Counted from the first letter of the stretch, positions 9,335-18,578 are shown. The stretch is 33,117 nt of DNA from Nanobdellota archaeon (GCA_018829845.1 JAHJTO010000007.1:1-33117); one strand, 5' to 3'. Program-made: numbers and translations. Notes: generated by a model from the sequence alone, not told the origin.

Positions 9335-10123
9335 ATGGTGGATGAGACTCCCGTAGAAGATGTTCTGAAGATGACGAATGCAGGAATGAATGATGCAGAG
9401 ATAATCAGAAGACTGACAGATGAGGGATTTTCTCCTGTTCAAATATCTGATGCACTCAATCAAGCTAAGATAAAACAAGAGATTGCTCCTGCTGGAATTC
9501 AACAACCCCCACAAAATCAGCAACCCGTAGTTCAACAGCCAATGGCTCCTCTGCCTCCTCCAATGCCTCCTGTTCAAGCCCAAAGTCAAATCCCCCGACC
9601 ATCTGCACAAATTCCAAGGCCAACAGCAGTTCCTCCTCAAATGTCTTCTCAAACAAAACCTGCCAGTTTAGAAGAGCAGGCATATCCTTATCCCTACACT
9701 TATCCCTCATATCCCACCTACCCTCAATCAGATGTTGCTCCACAAAAAATAGATACTGAAGCCATTGAAGAGATAGCAGAAGAGATTGTAAATGAAAAAT
9801 GGCTTGAGATAAAAGGTAAAATCTCTGATGTAATTGAATGGAAAAATTATGCTGAAAAAAGAATTGATAGTATTGATGAAAGATTGAAAAGGCTTGAAGT
9901 GTCATTTGACAGGCTTCAGGCTGCCCTGCTTTCAAAGGTCCAGGAATATGGAAGAGATATCAAAGATCTTGGATCTGAAATTGGTTCTCTAGAAAATGCT
10001 TTTGGAAAAATCTTGAATCCTCTTGTTGAAAATGTCAAGGCCCTTTCAAAAATAACCGAAGAGATAAAAAGAAAAACTCCTGCTTCTGCCGCTGTTGCAA
10101 AAAAAATTGTCAAGAAAGCTTGA
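9335..10123 (+). CDS. Protein with N-terminal helical domain, Pro/Gln-rich linker and C-terminal coiled coil
   Basis: 262-aa ORF; PP-rich low-complexity linker; coiled-coil tail 'RIDSIDERLKRLEVSFDRLQ'; TATA-like 'cattttaaatat' upstream. Confidence 0.7.
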   Translation: MVDETPVEDVLKMTNAGMNDAEIIRRLTDEGFSPVQISDALNQAKIKQEIAPAGIQQPPQNQQPVVQQPMAPLPPPMPPVQAQSQIPRPSAQIPRPTAVPPQMSSQTKPASLEEQAYPYPYTYPSYPTYPQSDVAPQKIDTEAIEEIAEEIVNEKWLEIKGKISDVIEWKNYAEKRIDSIDERLKRLEVSFDRLQAALLSKVQEYGRDIKDLGSEIGSLENAFGKILNPLVENVKALSKITEEIKRKTPASAAVAKKIVKKA

Positions 10124-10142
10124 TCCCATAAATTTAGAAAAT

Positions 10143-10631
10143 CTATTTCTTAGTAACTGTCCATGACACTATTCCTGCAATTATCAAAAGAACCACCAAC
10201 CCATAGAATTGGGGGTTTGTGAAGAAATCAAAAGCTGCTTGTCCTTCTGTTGAGAAATATCCTTGGCTGACAAGGGGCCCGAATACATTTATTGCAGAGA
10301 TTATGAATATGATTAAAATTATGATTGAAATGATTATTGCAATCAATGGGCTTTTTACAATATCATCTATCTTTCCCCTTACAAATGTAATTGTTAAAAG
10401 TATGAAAAAAACCATGAATATGAATATCGCCACCCATGGAATTGTGAGGGCTGTGAACTTTGTTGCCATTGGGCTAAGAATGAATATTACAGCAACAACA
10501 ATGCTCAGGGTGAAATGGACATATTTATTGTCTCCCAAAACCCTTGTCTTTGCAAGAAGAGCATAAACTAATGTGAATATGAAAAGATATGCCAGAAGGG
10601 GCATGACATATGCTAAAACAAGATTTGCCAT
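10143..10631 (-). CDS. Polytopic membrane protein, paralog 1 of a tandem trio
   Basis: 162-aa ORF with hydrophobic segments; shares 'PLLxxLFIFTLVYALLAKTRVLGDNK' with the two neighbours. Confidence 0.8.
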   Translation of the reverse strand: MANLVLAYVMPLLAYLFIFTLVYALLAKTRVLGDNKYVHFTLSIVVAVIFILSPMATKFTALTIPWVAIFIFMVFFILLTITFVRGKIDDIVKSPLIAIIISIIILIIFIISAINVFGPLVSQGYFSTEGQAAFDFFTNPQFYGLVVLLIIAGIVSWTVTKK

Positions 10632-10672
10632 TGATATATGAACATAAGAGCGCTTTTAAATTTTATTAGAAT

Positions 10673-11245
10673 CTACTTAATTTCCTCTTCAGTGAAATAT
10701 TTTGAGAATGGAAGATGGATCCTTTTTGCATGTTCTGCTTCATCTGCAGCAGGAGTTGAAGTTACTGCCCCTATAACTATCAAAATGAAAATGATCGGAA
10801 TAAGCCAGTAAGAATTGTTATACCACCAGGTGCTTGAGAAAATCATGTTATATCCTGCAAAATAATCTGCGGCTCTAGACATCACCCAAAGGAAAATGAT
10901 TATTCCGCCCCAAAGGGTTATGCTTTGAAAACTCTTCCCAGGTCTTCCCGAAACTAGCCCCACGATTAAAAGGAAAGCAACGAGGATCGCAATCCCCAAC
11001 CCCACATTTGAAAATAAAGGAAGGAAGAATGCAGAAACTTCTGGATTGCCTATTGTAAAGAAGCTGATTATCAAGGCAGCAATTGCATCAATTTCTTTTT
11101 TTCCAGTAAGAACTTTTGTTCTTTGAAGAACAGAATATATTATAATGAATATAAGAAGCATTGGAAGAATCATATCAAACATGCCTATGCTGGACCATTG
11201 CATAGCCATGGTCCTAAAATCCATCATTCCACCAAAGTATGCCAT
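10673..11245 (-). CDS. Polytopic membrane protein, paralog 2 of a tandem trio
   Basis: 190-aa ORF; 'LPMLLIFIIIYSVLQRTKVLTGKKEIDAIAALIISFFTIGNP'. Confidence 0.8.
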   Translation of the reverse strand: MAYFGGMMDFRTMAMQWSSIGMFDMILPMLLIFIIIYSVLQRTKVLTGKKEIDAIAALIISFFTIGNPEVSAFFLPLFSNVGLGIAILVAFLLIVGLVSGRPGKSFQSITLWGGIIIFLWVMSRAADYFAGYNMIFSSTWWYNNSYWLIPIIFILIVIGAVTSTPAADEAEHAKRIHLPFSKYFTEEEIK

Positions 11246-11268
11246 TGTTTCTTTTTCTCCTTATTTTA

Positions 11269-11787
11269 TTATTTATCTTTATGTCCTGGTTTCTCTTCAC
11301 CGCCGCCAGAAACGGCAATTGCAATTATGGCCACTATTGCTCCAACGAACAAAATCATCTGAGTTATTTGAGCAGAGAGTACTTGATCTAGATTTATTTT
11401 ATCGAGTATTCCTGTTGAAGAGGTTACAGCCCATACTGCTGTTGCAAGAAGTACTACCCCCAAGAATATCATAAAGAATTTTTTCAGACCTTCAGACCAT
11501 TTTGCTTCCACACTTTTTCCAGCAAATCCGAATACAAGCATCCAGGCAAAGAGTATTATTAATACAACTGCAATAAGAGGAATGAAGCTTTGTAAAGTTC
11601 CTACGGCTGCTGGGACACCCACTGCAATAAGTGAAATAACTAATGCAACTATTGCATGTATGTCTTTCTTTTCTCCAAGGACCTTAACCTTTTCCAGAAT
11701 CGCAAACACAACTGTGAAAACCAAGATGAATGGCAGAATTACATTTGTGAAGAACTCATTTCCTAATAGGCCAATTTCAAGTGCCAT
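11269..11787 (-). CDS. Polytopic membrane protein, paralog 3 of a tandem trio
   Basis: 172-aa ORF; 'LPFILVFTVVFAILEKVKVLGEKKDIHAIVALVISLIAVGVP'. Confidence 0.8.
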   Translation of the reverse strand: MALEIGLLGNEFFTNVILPFILVFTVVFAILEKVKVLGEKKDIHAIVALVISLIAVGVPAAVGTLQSFIPLIAVVLIILFAWMLVFGFAGKSVEAKWSEGLKKFFMIFLGVVLLATAVWAVTSSTGILDKINLDQVLSAQITQMILFVGAIVAIIAIAVSGGGEEKPGHKDK

Positions 11788-11854
11788 TTTACTCCTTTTT
11801 AGTTATGCTTAAAATTCCTCATGGAATTGATGGTATGAAAGAAATTAATTCCCT

Positions 11855-12157
11855 TCATTCCATTGAAACAGAGCTTGATGCAGGTCCTTCAGCCATATCA
11901 TCTTCTTCTTTGGATGGAACGGCTGCCTTGCTTACCACAACAACATCTCCCATTGCTTTGACGAATTGGTGTGGGATTATAAGGCCTTTTGCCCCTCCCA
12001 AGAAAGGTGCCAAGTTTGAATCTCTTGCAACTCTGACTCTCCAGCCATCAACCTTATTATTCATAAGATTAACTTCTTCTATTTCTCCAAAATAGTCGCC
12101 GGCATCAGTAAAAACCTTTGCTCCGATTGTTCCTTTAAGTCTTCTTATCTTTAACAT
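11855..12157 (-). CDS. PRC-barrel domain protein
   Basis: 'IGAKVFTDAGDYFGEIEEVNLMNNKVDGWRV...LIIPHQFVKAMGDVVVV' typical PRC-barrel. Confidence 0.8.
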   Translation of the reverse strand: MLKIRRLKGTIGAKVFTDAGDYFGEIEEVNLMNNKVDGWRVRVARDSNLAPFLGGAKGLIIPHQFVKAMGDVVVVSKAAVPSKEEDDMAEGPASSSVSME

Positions 12158-12203
12158 TTTTTTACCTTCTTTTGTAAGATAATATAATATTCCCTAAATC
12201 TCC

Positions 12204-12213
12204 TTTATATACT
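12204..12213 (-). promoter_or_regulatory. TATA box for the PRC-barrel gene (AGTATATAAA on the minus strand)
   Basis: Archaeal TATA with purine-rich BRE-like GAGAAA upstream, about 50 bp before the ATG. Confidence 0.6.
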
Positions 12214-12243
12214 TTTCTCCTCAGAAAAGCAATAATTGGAAAA

Positions 12244-12273
12244 CATTCCAGAAAGTTCCACCTTCTGAGAATG
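12244..12273. repeat. Single hairpin of the CATNC-C / GA-GNATG type, locus E
   Basis: CATTC-C-AGAA...TTCT-GA-GAATG. Confidence 0.5.
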
Positions 12274-12329
12274 GTTAAAATCAAAGATTTCAAAGCATTT
12301 TTAAAAACGAATAAACTTCAAAAGGTAGA

Positions 12330-13016
12330 ATGATAACAAAAAAAGAGGTTCTATCAATATTCCTTGCAGCAATAATTTTAGGTTACATCGAATCATTCAC
12401 AAAATTCACATGGATTAACTGGCTCATTTTTTCTGGAATGGGTCTTGCAATAGTCGGAGTGCATGTTTTGGGACAGAAAATCTGCGCGACGGTTTTTGAT
12501 TCGGATACTGAAACTTCAATTTGGAAGATGGAAAGATTCTGGTTTCCTCAAAGCAGATATTTCAAAACCCCTATTCCCACGGGGCTTCTAATTCCACTCT
12601 CAGCACTGTTCATATCTTTTGGATATTTCAAATTTATGACACTCATAACATTCGAAGCATCCCCGCTTCCACATAAAATAAAACCCTTCTCAAAAATCAC
12701 AGAATATCAATTAGCAATAATTGCTCTGAGCGGATCAATTGCAAATATGGTAATTGCATTTTTTTCATTCCTTTTTGGATTCAATGAATTTGCAATGCTA
12801 AATATTTACTTTGCATTCTTCAGCCTTATTCCATTCTCAACCCTTGATGGAACAAAAGTATTTTTTGGGTCAAGGCTTCTTTGGCTGTTTTCATTCTCAT
12901 TTGTGCTTGCACTTATAATATTATTTGAAGTTGCAGGGCTTTGGCCAACAATAATTTCAGCAGTGATTATTGCCCTTGCCATAATGGTCGCTTACTTTTT
13001 CTCATTTGAAGCCTAA
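12330..13016 (+). CDS. M50 (site-2 protease)-like membrane protein with degenerate HExxH motif
   Basis: 'VGVHVLGQKICA' in place of HExxH; 'NIYFAFFSLIPFSTLDGTKVFFG' resembles the NPDG-type M50 motif; polytopic. Confidence 0.55.
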   Translation: MITKKEVLSIFLAAIILGYIESFTKFTWINWLIFSGMGLAIVGVHVLGQKICATVFDSDTETSIWKMERFWFPQSRYFKTPIPTGLLIPLSALFISFGYFKFMTLITFEASPLPHKIKPFSKITEYQLAIIALSGSIANMVIAFFSFLFGFNEFAMLNIYFAFFSLIPFSTLDGTKVFFGSRLLWLFSFSFVLALIILFEVAGLWPTIISAVIIALAIMVAYFFSFEA

Positions 13017-13049
13017 TTCTGTTCATTAGAAATCTCGGTTTTCCTACAT

Positions 13050-13319
13050 TCAGAAGAAACTAAAGATCCCCTTTTGAATTAGCAATATTGCGGCTATCCA
13101 AAATAGGATTGGGGGAATTGAAAAGAAAAGCCCCATAATGAGCATTGCTCCCGCAAATATATCCAAAATACTTGCCAGAGATTTCATGAAAATCAGTCCC
13201 TTTATTAAGAGGATTATCCCAAAAATAATTATGAGTGTCTTTAAGATAATATGAAAAAACATCAATCCGAGAAGCACTGCAGAAAATACATCAATCAAAC
13301 CAAGCAATAAGAGTATCAT
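13050..13319 (-). CDS. Small polytopic membrane protein
   Basis: 89-aa hydrophobic ORF. Confidence 0.6.
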   Translation of the reverse strand: MILLLLGLIDVFSAVLLGLMFFHIILKTLIIIFGIILLIKGLIFMKSLASILDIFAGAMLIMGLFFSIPPILFWIAAILLIQKGIFSFF

Positions 13320-13337
13320 AGTTTTTTAAAAGGCCCC

Positions 13338-14912
13338 ATGTTTAAAATAGTTACTATGGAAGCCGTCCCCCGAGATTATCAAGAGAAGATCTTTGAGACT
13401 GCAAAGGATTTTAACACCCTTGTAGTTCTTCCAACGGGAACAGGAAAAACCCTTATTGCATTTCTCCTTACAAAACAAAGGATAGAAAGTTTTCCTGGAA
13501 GTAAAATTCTTTTCCTTGCTCCGACAAAGCCCCTGGTTGAACAACATTTTGATTATTTTAAAGAACATCTCCCAGAGCTATATGCTGAAATTCAAATGTT
13601 TACCGGAAAGATGAATGCTGCCAAAAGAAAAAAGATGTGGCCAAAAGCAGACATTATATTCTCAACCCCCCAATGCATTGCCAATGATCTCAAAAAAAGA
13701 AGAATAGATCTTTCCGAAGTTTCTCTCCTTGTTGAGGATGAGGCCCACAGATGCACAAAGAATTATGACTATGTCTATATCGCAAAAGAGTATATTAAAA
13801 CTTCAAAGAATCCAAGGATCATAGGGATGACTGCCTCTCCCGGAAGTGACCATCAATCCATAAAGAATATTTGTGATAGCCTGGGTATTGAAAAAATTGA
13901 ATCAAGGGACCGGGAAAGCCCCGATGTTCAACCCCATCTTCAAGAATTGAAGGTGGAAATGATTGAAATTGATTTTCCTCCAGAACTTCAAACAATAAGA
14001 ACTCTTTTGAATGAGCTGTATGAACAGAAAATTCAAGAATTGAAAAATAGACGATTGTTATATGGGCCATCTTCCAAAAAGAATCTTCTGATGCTTCAAT
14101 TCAAACTCGGAAGAATGGCATCCGCTGGAAATGCCCATTTTAATACGTTAAAAGGCCTGTCTATCTGTGCCCAAGCAATAAAACTGAGTCATGCACTTGA
14201 ATTGGTTGAAACCCAGGGCATAACTCCTCTAAAAAAATATTTTCAGAATCTTTTTGAACAAGCAAATAACAATCAAAGCAATGCGGTAAAACAAATAGTG
14301 AAGAATCCTCTTTTTGGAAAGGCATACACTGAGACCATAAATCTTGGTGGGAAGATGGAACACCCTAAATTTGCAAAACTCAGAGAGATAATGCAATCTG
14401 AGATTTTATCAAATCCAAAATCTAGATTCATAATCTTCAGCCACTATAGAAACATGGCCTCCCTCATAAGCAATGAAATAAATAAAATTACGGGATTGAA
14501 AGCCAGCCTATTTGTGGGTCAATTAAAAAAGGACAATATCGGATTGAGCCAAAAAGAACAAAGACAAATAATTGAAAATTTTAAAAACGGAGAAATTAAT
14601 GTTCTGACTTCAACAAGCATTGGAGAAGAGGGTCTTGACCTCCCAGAAGTAAATGTTGTTATTTTCTATGAACCTATTCCATCGGCAATAAGAAAAATAC
14701 AAAGAGCAGGAAGAACTGCAAGACTTAAGCCGGGAAAGTTGATAACTCTGATGACAAAGGGCACAAGGGATGAAACATACCATTGGGCCGCCCATAGCAA
14801 AGAAAAGAAAATGAAAAAAGTTATCAAAGATATTCAAAATGATTTTGATAATGCTGAGAAAAAGCAAAAGAGTTTAAGGGATTTCAATATCCGTCAGTCA
14901 ATAGTTCCTTAA
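13338..14912 (+). CDS. Hef-like SF2 DEAH helicase (FANCM family) without a fused nuclease domain
   Basis: PTGTGKT, 'LVEDEAHRC', 'GMTASPGS', 'TSIGEEGLDLPEVNVVIFYEPIPSAIRKIQRAGRTAR'; ends without ERCC4/HhH. Confidence 0.88.
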   Translation: MFKIVTMEAVPRDYQEKIFETAKDFNTLVVLPTGTGKTLIAFLLTKQRIESFPGSKILFLAPTKPLVEQHFDYFKEHLPELYAEIQMFTGKMNAAKRKKMWPKADIIFSTPQCIANDLKKRRIDLSEVSLLVEDEAHRCTKNYDYVYIAKEYIKTSKNPRIIGMTASPGSDHQSIKNICDSLGIEKIESRDRESPDVQPHLQELKVEMIEIDFPPELQTIRTLLNELYEQKIQELKNRRLLYGPSSKKNLLMLQFKLGRMASAGNAHFNTLKGLSICAQAIKLSHALELVETQGITPLKKYFQNLFEQANNNQSNAVKQIVKNPLFGKAYTETINLGGKMEHPKFAKLREIMQSEILSNPKSRFIIFSHYRNMASLISNEINKITGLKASLFVGQLKKDNIGLSQKEQRQIIENFKNGEINVLTSTSIGEEGLDLPEVNVVIFYEPIPSAIRKIQRAGRTARLKPGKLITLMTKGTRDETYHWAAHSKEKKMKKVIKDIQNDFDNAEKKQKSLRDFNIRQSIVP

Positions 14913-15381
14913 ATGGGTCTTTTTTGTTTCCTTCTATCCACTTTTCAACATCATGAAGAATTATTTTATTTCCATCTGAAGTAAAAACTTTTTTTATCCC
15001 GGCATTTATTATCATTCTTCTGCAGAGTTTGCATGGTCTTGGTTTTACATCTGAAGGTTGAGATTGAGAAACAAACATTGCCCCCCCCATGATTGCATTT
15101 CCGCTCCTTGCTGCATTTACTATGGCATTCATTTCTGCATGCACTGATCTGCAAAGCTCATAATTTTTTCCAGAAGGTATATTCTGTTCCTGTCTAAAAC
15201 ATTTTTTTAAATCCAAACAATTTGGAGTGCCCCTTGGGGCCCCGGTATATCCGGTACTTACAATTGAATCATCCTTTACAATTATTGCCCCATAATTTCT
15301 TCTTAGGCATGTTCCTCTTTGAGCAACCTCCTTGGCAATATTAAGATAATATCCTAATTTTGATGGCCTTTTTGACTCCAT
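14884..15381 (-). CDS. dCMP deaminase family protein (cytidine/deoxycytidylate deaminase fold)
   Basis: 'VHAEMNAIVNAARSG' and 'PCKLCRRMIINAGIKKV' zinc-binding motifs; 3' end overlaps the helicase gene. Confidence 0.88.
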   Translation of the reverse strand: MESKRPSKLGYYLNIAKEVAQRGTCLRRNYGAIIVKDDSIVSTGYTGAPRGTPNCLDLKKCFRQEQNIPSGKNYELCRSVHAEMNAIVNAARSGNAIMGGAMFVSQSQPSDVKPRPCKLCRRMIINAGIKKVFTSDGNKIILHDVEKWIEGNKKDPFKELLTDGY

Positions 15382-15500
15382 GATGAAAAATATCCCGAAA
15401 TTTGATTTAAATAGATAATGCTGTTTTATTAGAGATATGCATGCTCCTATGAATATTCATAGTTCATAAACATTAAAAGTGAGGTATCCCTAGAACACCC

Positions 15501-16148
15501 ATGAAAATAATTATCGACCATAGGGAAAAGAACTCCCTTGTTGCTTCAGAGTTGGTAAGTCTTGGAGTAGAGATAGAATTCAGACAGCTTCTTCTGGCAG
15601 ATTATATCATAAGTGAAGAAATTGCTGTTGAACGAAAGACCATAGGTGATTTTGTATCCAGCATGTTAAACAAACGCCTTATTTTCCAGTTAGATGATTT
15701 GAAAAAGAACTTCAAAAAGCCTCTTTTGCTAATTGAGGGAACTGAAGAACAGGACATCTACAAACCCCTTGGGCACCCAAATCTAAATGAGAATGCAATT
15801 AAGGGAATGCTTCTTTCCATAACCACATATTTTCAAATCCCCATAATATTTTCAAAAGATTATCAAGACTCAGCATCCTATCTCTATCTTCTTGCAAAAA
15901 AAGAAGAGAAAGGGAAAAAGGAATTTTCATTTAAAATAAAAAGAAGAGCATTCAATATGAAAGAACAGCAACAGATGATAATTGAAGGATTCCCGGGAAT
16001 AGGGCCCTCTACTGCAAAGAATATCCTGAAACATTTCAAAACCATCTCTGCATTTGTCAATGCCTCGATTAAGGAATTAGAGGAAGTTGAAAAGCTCGGG
16101 AAGAAGAAAGCTGCAAATGTCAAAGCATTATTAGACAAGAAATATTAA
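15501..16148 (+). CDS. ERCC4/XPF-type nuclease with C-terminal HhH2 domain
   Basis: 'IIIDHREK', 'VERKTIGDFVSSM' nuclease motif; 'IEGFPGIGPSTAKNILKHFKTI...EKLGKKKAANVKALL' HhH. Confidence 0.9.
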   Translation: MKIIIDHREKNSLVASELVSLGVEIEFRQLLLADYIISEEIAVERKTIGDFVSSMLNKRLIFQLDDLKKNFKKPLLLIEGTEEQDIYKPLGHPNLNENAIKGMLLSITTYFQIPIIFSKDYQDSASYLYLLAKKEEKGKKEFSFKIKRRAFNMKEQQQMIIEGFPGIGPSTAKNILKHFKTISAFVNASIKELEEVEKLGKKKAANVKALLDKKY

Positions 16149-16669
16149 GTTAATTTTATTTTGAGAATATCGGAATATATTGGGCCATTTGGAGTGAGAT
16201 TAGATTCTTTAAAATGAATTTCATTTACTTCAAATTCTAAGGGTTTCACGTTTATCTTTTTCATACAATTAATAAACAATTTTTTATCTCTTATTGATTT
16301 GACTCTGCCAATTGTAAGATGACTCATGAATCTCTTTTCTTTTTTGAATAAATCTTTAAGAGAATTGTCAATTTCTTTTTGTAATTCATCGCAATTTTCA
16401 AGTTTGATCCACAAAATCCTGATAAAGGATTCGCAAAAAAGCCCTAAATCTCCAAGTTTTGCTCTGAATTTTTTAAATTTGAATTTTTTTAATGTTTTTT
16501 TTACTTCTATCAATTTTTCATCAGAAATTTCTCCAAAAAATTTTAATGTTAAGTGCAGGTTTTCCTTTTCGGTCAATTTTCCCTTGAACTCTGGCAATTG
16601 TTTTTGAATTTTTATTATCTCTTTTTTGATTTCTTCTGGAAAAGCTATTGCTATGAAACATCTTGCCAT
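16145..16669 (-). CDS. thpR: RNA 2',3'-cyclic phosphodiesterase (2'-5' RNA ligase fold)
   Basis: Two HxTx motifs: 'HLTLKFFGE' and 'HLTIGRVKS'; N-terminal 'RCFIAIAFPEEIK'. Confidence 0.88.
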   Translation of the reverse strand: MARCFIAIAFPEEIKKEIIKIQKQLPEFKGKLTEKENLHLTLKFFGEISDEKLIEVKKTLKKFKFKKFRAKLGDLGLFCESFIRILWIKLENCDELQKEIDNSLKDLFKKEKRFMSHLTIGRVKSIRDKKLFINCMKKINVKPLEFEVNEIHFKESNLTPNGPIYSDILKIKLT

Positions 16670-16675
16670 TTTTTG

Positions 16676-17308
16676 TTATTTCATTTTTTCTTTTGTAACT
16701 TTGAAAAGCACAAGCATTCCAAGAATTGCGAGTAATCCGCTTATCAAGAACACTGGCTTAAACCCCCATATTCCCACTAACCCTCCGCCAAGATATGCTG
16801 CAAGGCCCATCCCAATCCCAATGATGGTAGAGTATAATGCCCATTCAAATCCGGCTGTCTTTTTGTTTACATTCAGAATAAACAAGGACATCCATGCAGG
16901 AGCAGCCAATCCGGCCCCCAGCCCATGTATCACTTGAGCTAAGAACAATGTCTGAATATTTGTTGAAAATGCATAGATAAAGGGAGTAAGGACAATTAAA
17001 ACTGCTCCCCCAAGAATCATTTTTATCCTATCTTCTGGATTAAATATTCTAGAAAATACTAGCTGTGAAACAGATCTGATTATCAGAAAGAATGTTGCAG
17101 CAAGGCCTGCCATTGCAATGGTGCTATTTAATCCGTCTTTTATGAAAACTGCCAAGATTGGAGATGTTAATCCCACCCCGAAATAAATTAAAAAATCTGA
17201 GAAAATAAGTAGCTTTATTCCTTTTTTTATTTTAATATTTCTTACCTTCTTCTGTTTTGTTACAAGTGGTCCGGAGACAGCAACCATCTGTGGGGCGGTA
17301 CTTTTCAT
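16676..17308 (-). CDS. Half-size MFS-like membrane protein (about 6 TM)
   Basis: 210-aa ORF, MFS-like 'FIKDGLNSTIAMAGLAATFFLIIRSVSQLVFSRIFNPEDRIKMILGG'; ATG overlaps the upstream stop (17305-17308). Confidence 0.65.
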   Translation of the reverse strand: MKSTAPQMVAVSGPLVTKQKKVRNIKIKKGIKLLIFSDFLIYFGVGLTSPILAVFIKDGLNSTIAMAGLAATFFLIIRSVSQLVFSRIFNPEDRIKMILGGAVLIVLTPFIYAFSTNIQTLFLAQVIHGLGAGLAAPAWMSLFILNVNKKTAGFEWALYSTIIGIGMGLAAYLGGGLVGIWGFKPVFLISGLLAILGMLVLFKVTKEKMK

Positions 17309-18522
17309 TCTGGCACCACCGCAACATATCCATAATGTTTTATCTTTGCAAGCTTCCGGACATCAGCAAGTTTCACTGAAGAAATTCTTTCAGGATATTT
17401 GTAATACTCTTCTGCACCGCCAGTCAGTTCCTCATACATTAAATTTTGAGCAGTCTTCATGCTGTTTTCCATATCAAGATAATATCGGCCTATGAGCTGT
17501 TCCTTTGTTTCTTCAAAATCTCTTTTTTGGAGATTAGAAAGTTTTTTTATTTCTCTCAGAATTATTTCTTTTACATCATTGACAGCATCCTTTCTTATTC
17601 CTGCATAAACATAACAGTATCCAAAATTATTTCCTTGATCCAGATCACTTTTTACAGAATATGCAAGCCCTCTTTTTTCCCTTATCTCTTGAACAAGGGG
17701 AGAAGACATTCCAACACCCAGTGAAGCATTCAGGATTTCAGAAGAATATCTTCCCTTTTCAGTTCTTGATGGAATAATAAATCCCATAGCAAGATGAGCC
17801 TGATCAAGATTTTTTCTTTTTTCAACAACATTATTTGTAGAATTTAATGGAATTATTTTAAATGGGACATCAAATTTATTCTGTGGAGATTTCTTTTGAA
17901 AATACTTCTTAGCAAGATCTTTCACTTCTTCAAATTCTGCCTTTCCAGAAACCGAGAGAACCATATTTGACGGAGTGTAATATTTATTATGATAATCCGC
18001 CAGGGTCTGCTTTGGAACTGTTGATATGATCTTTTCTGTACCAATTATTGGAATTGCAAATGGTTTTTGATAAAGTGTATCCTTCAACCGATCAAGAACA
18101 TGATAATTTGGAAGATCATGATACATTTTTATTTCCTGAAGAATTATGCCTTTTTCTTTTTTGAAATTCTTATCTGTAAATGCGGGATGAAACATAATAT
18201 CAGAGATTATATCCATAGAAAGGTCAAAATGTTTTGAATCCATTTTCACCCAGAAAGCAGTTTCCTCTTCAGAAGTAAATGCATTCCACTCTCCGCCTTT
18301 CTTTTCTATCTCGAGATTTATTTCCTTGGATGTTCTTTTTGTAGTTTCAAAAACAGAATGTTCTATGAAATGCGCGATTCCTTTAATTTTATCTGATTCA
18401 TATGCCCCGCCAAATCTGGTTGCGGCAATTGTAGAGATTATTGGCACATTTCTTCTTTCAAATAGGAGAGTCATGCCATTTGGTAAGACTGTTTTATAGA
18501 ACTTGCCCCCCCCTTTTGCCAT
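17305..18522 (-). CDS. M16 family zinc peptidase (processing protease-like)
   Basis: HFIEH (HxxEH) zinc motif, 'KKGGEWNAFTSEEETAFW', 'GLAYSVKSDLDQG'. Confidence 0.9.
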   Translation of the reverse strand: MAKGGGKFYKTVLPNGMTLLFERRNVPIISTIAATRFGGAYESDKIKGIAHFIEHSVFETTKRTSKEINLEIEKKGGEWNAFTSEEETAFWVKMDSKHFDLSMDIISDIMFHPAFTDKNFKKEKGIILQEIKMYHDLPNYHVLDRLKDTLYQKPFAIPIIGTEKIISTVPKQTLADYHNKYYTPSNMVLSVSGKAEFEEVKDLAKKYFQKKSPQNKFDVPFKIIPLNSTNNVVEKRKNLDQAHLAMGFIIPSRTEKGRYSSEILNASLGVGMSSPLVQEIREKRGLAYSVKSDLDQGNNFGYCYVYAGIRKDAVNDVKEIILREIKKLSNLQKRDFEETKEQLIGRYYLDMENSMKTAQNLMYEELTGGAEEYYKYPERISSVKLADVRKLAKIKHYGYVAVVPE

Positions 18523-18578
18523 GATTCGTGAAATGATCGGGCATTTATAACATTTTGCCCGGGCCCTTTTAAAGAAGA

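Noticed and set aside
9465-9935. 156-aa minus-strand ORF (and 9323-9652 minus)
   Set aside because: Antisense to the 262-aa plus-strand gene; composition reflects the antisense of Pro/Gln-rich codons
15432-15475. Palindromes ATGCATGC and CTATGAATATTCATAG as a sixth twin-hairpin copy
   Set aside because: Lacks the C versus GA/TA internal loop and the closing GNATG arm; kept out of the family
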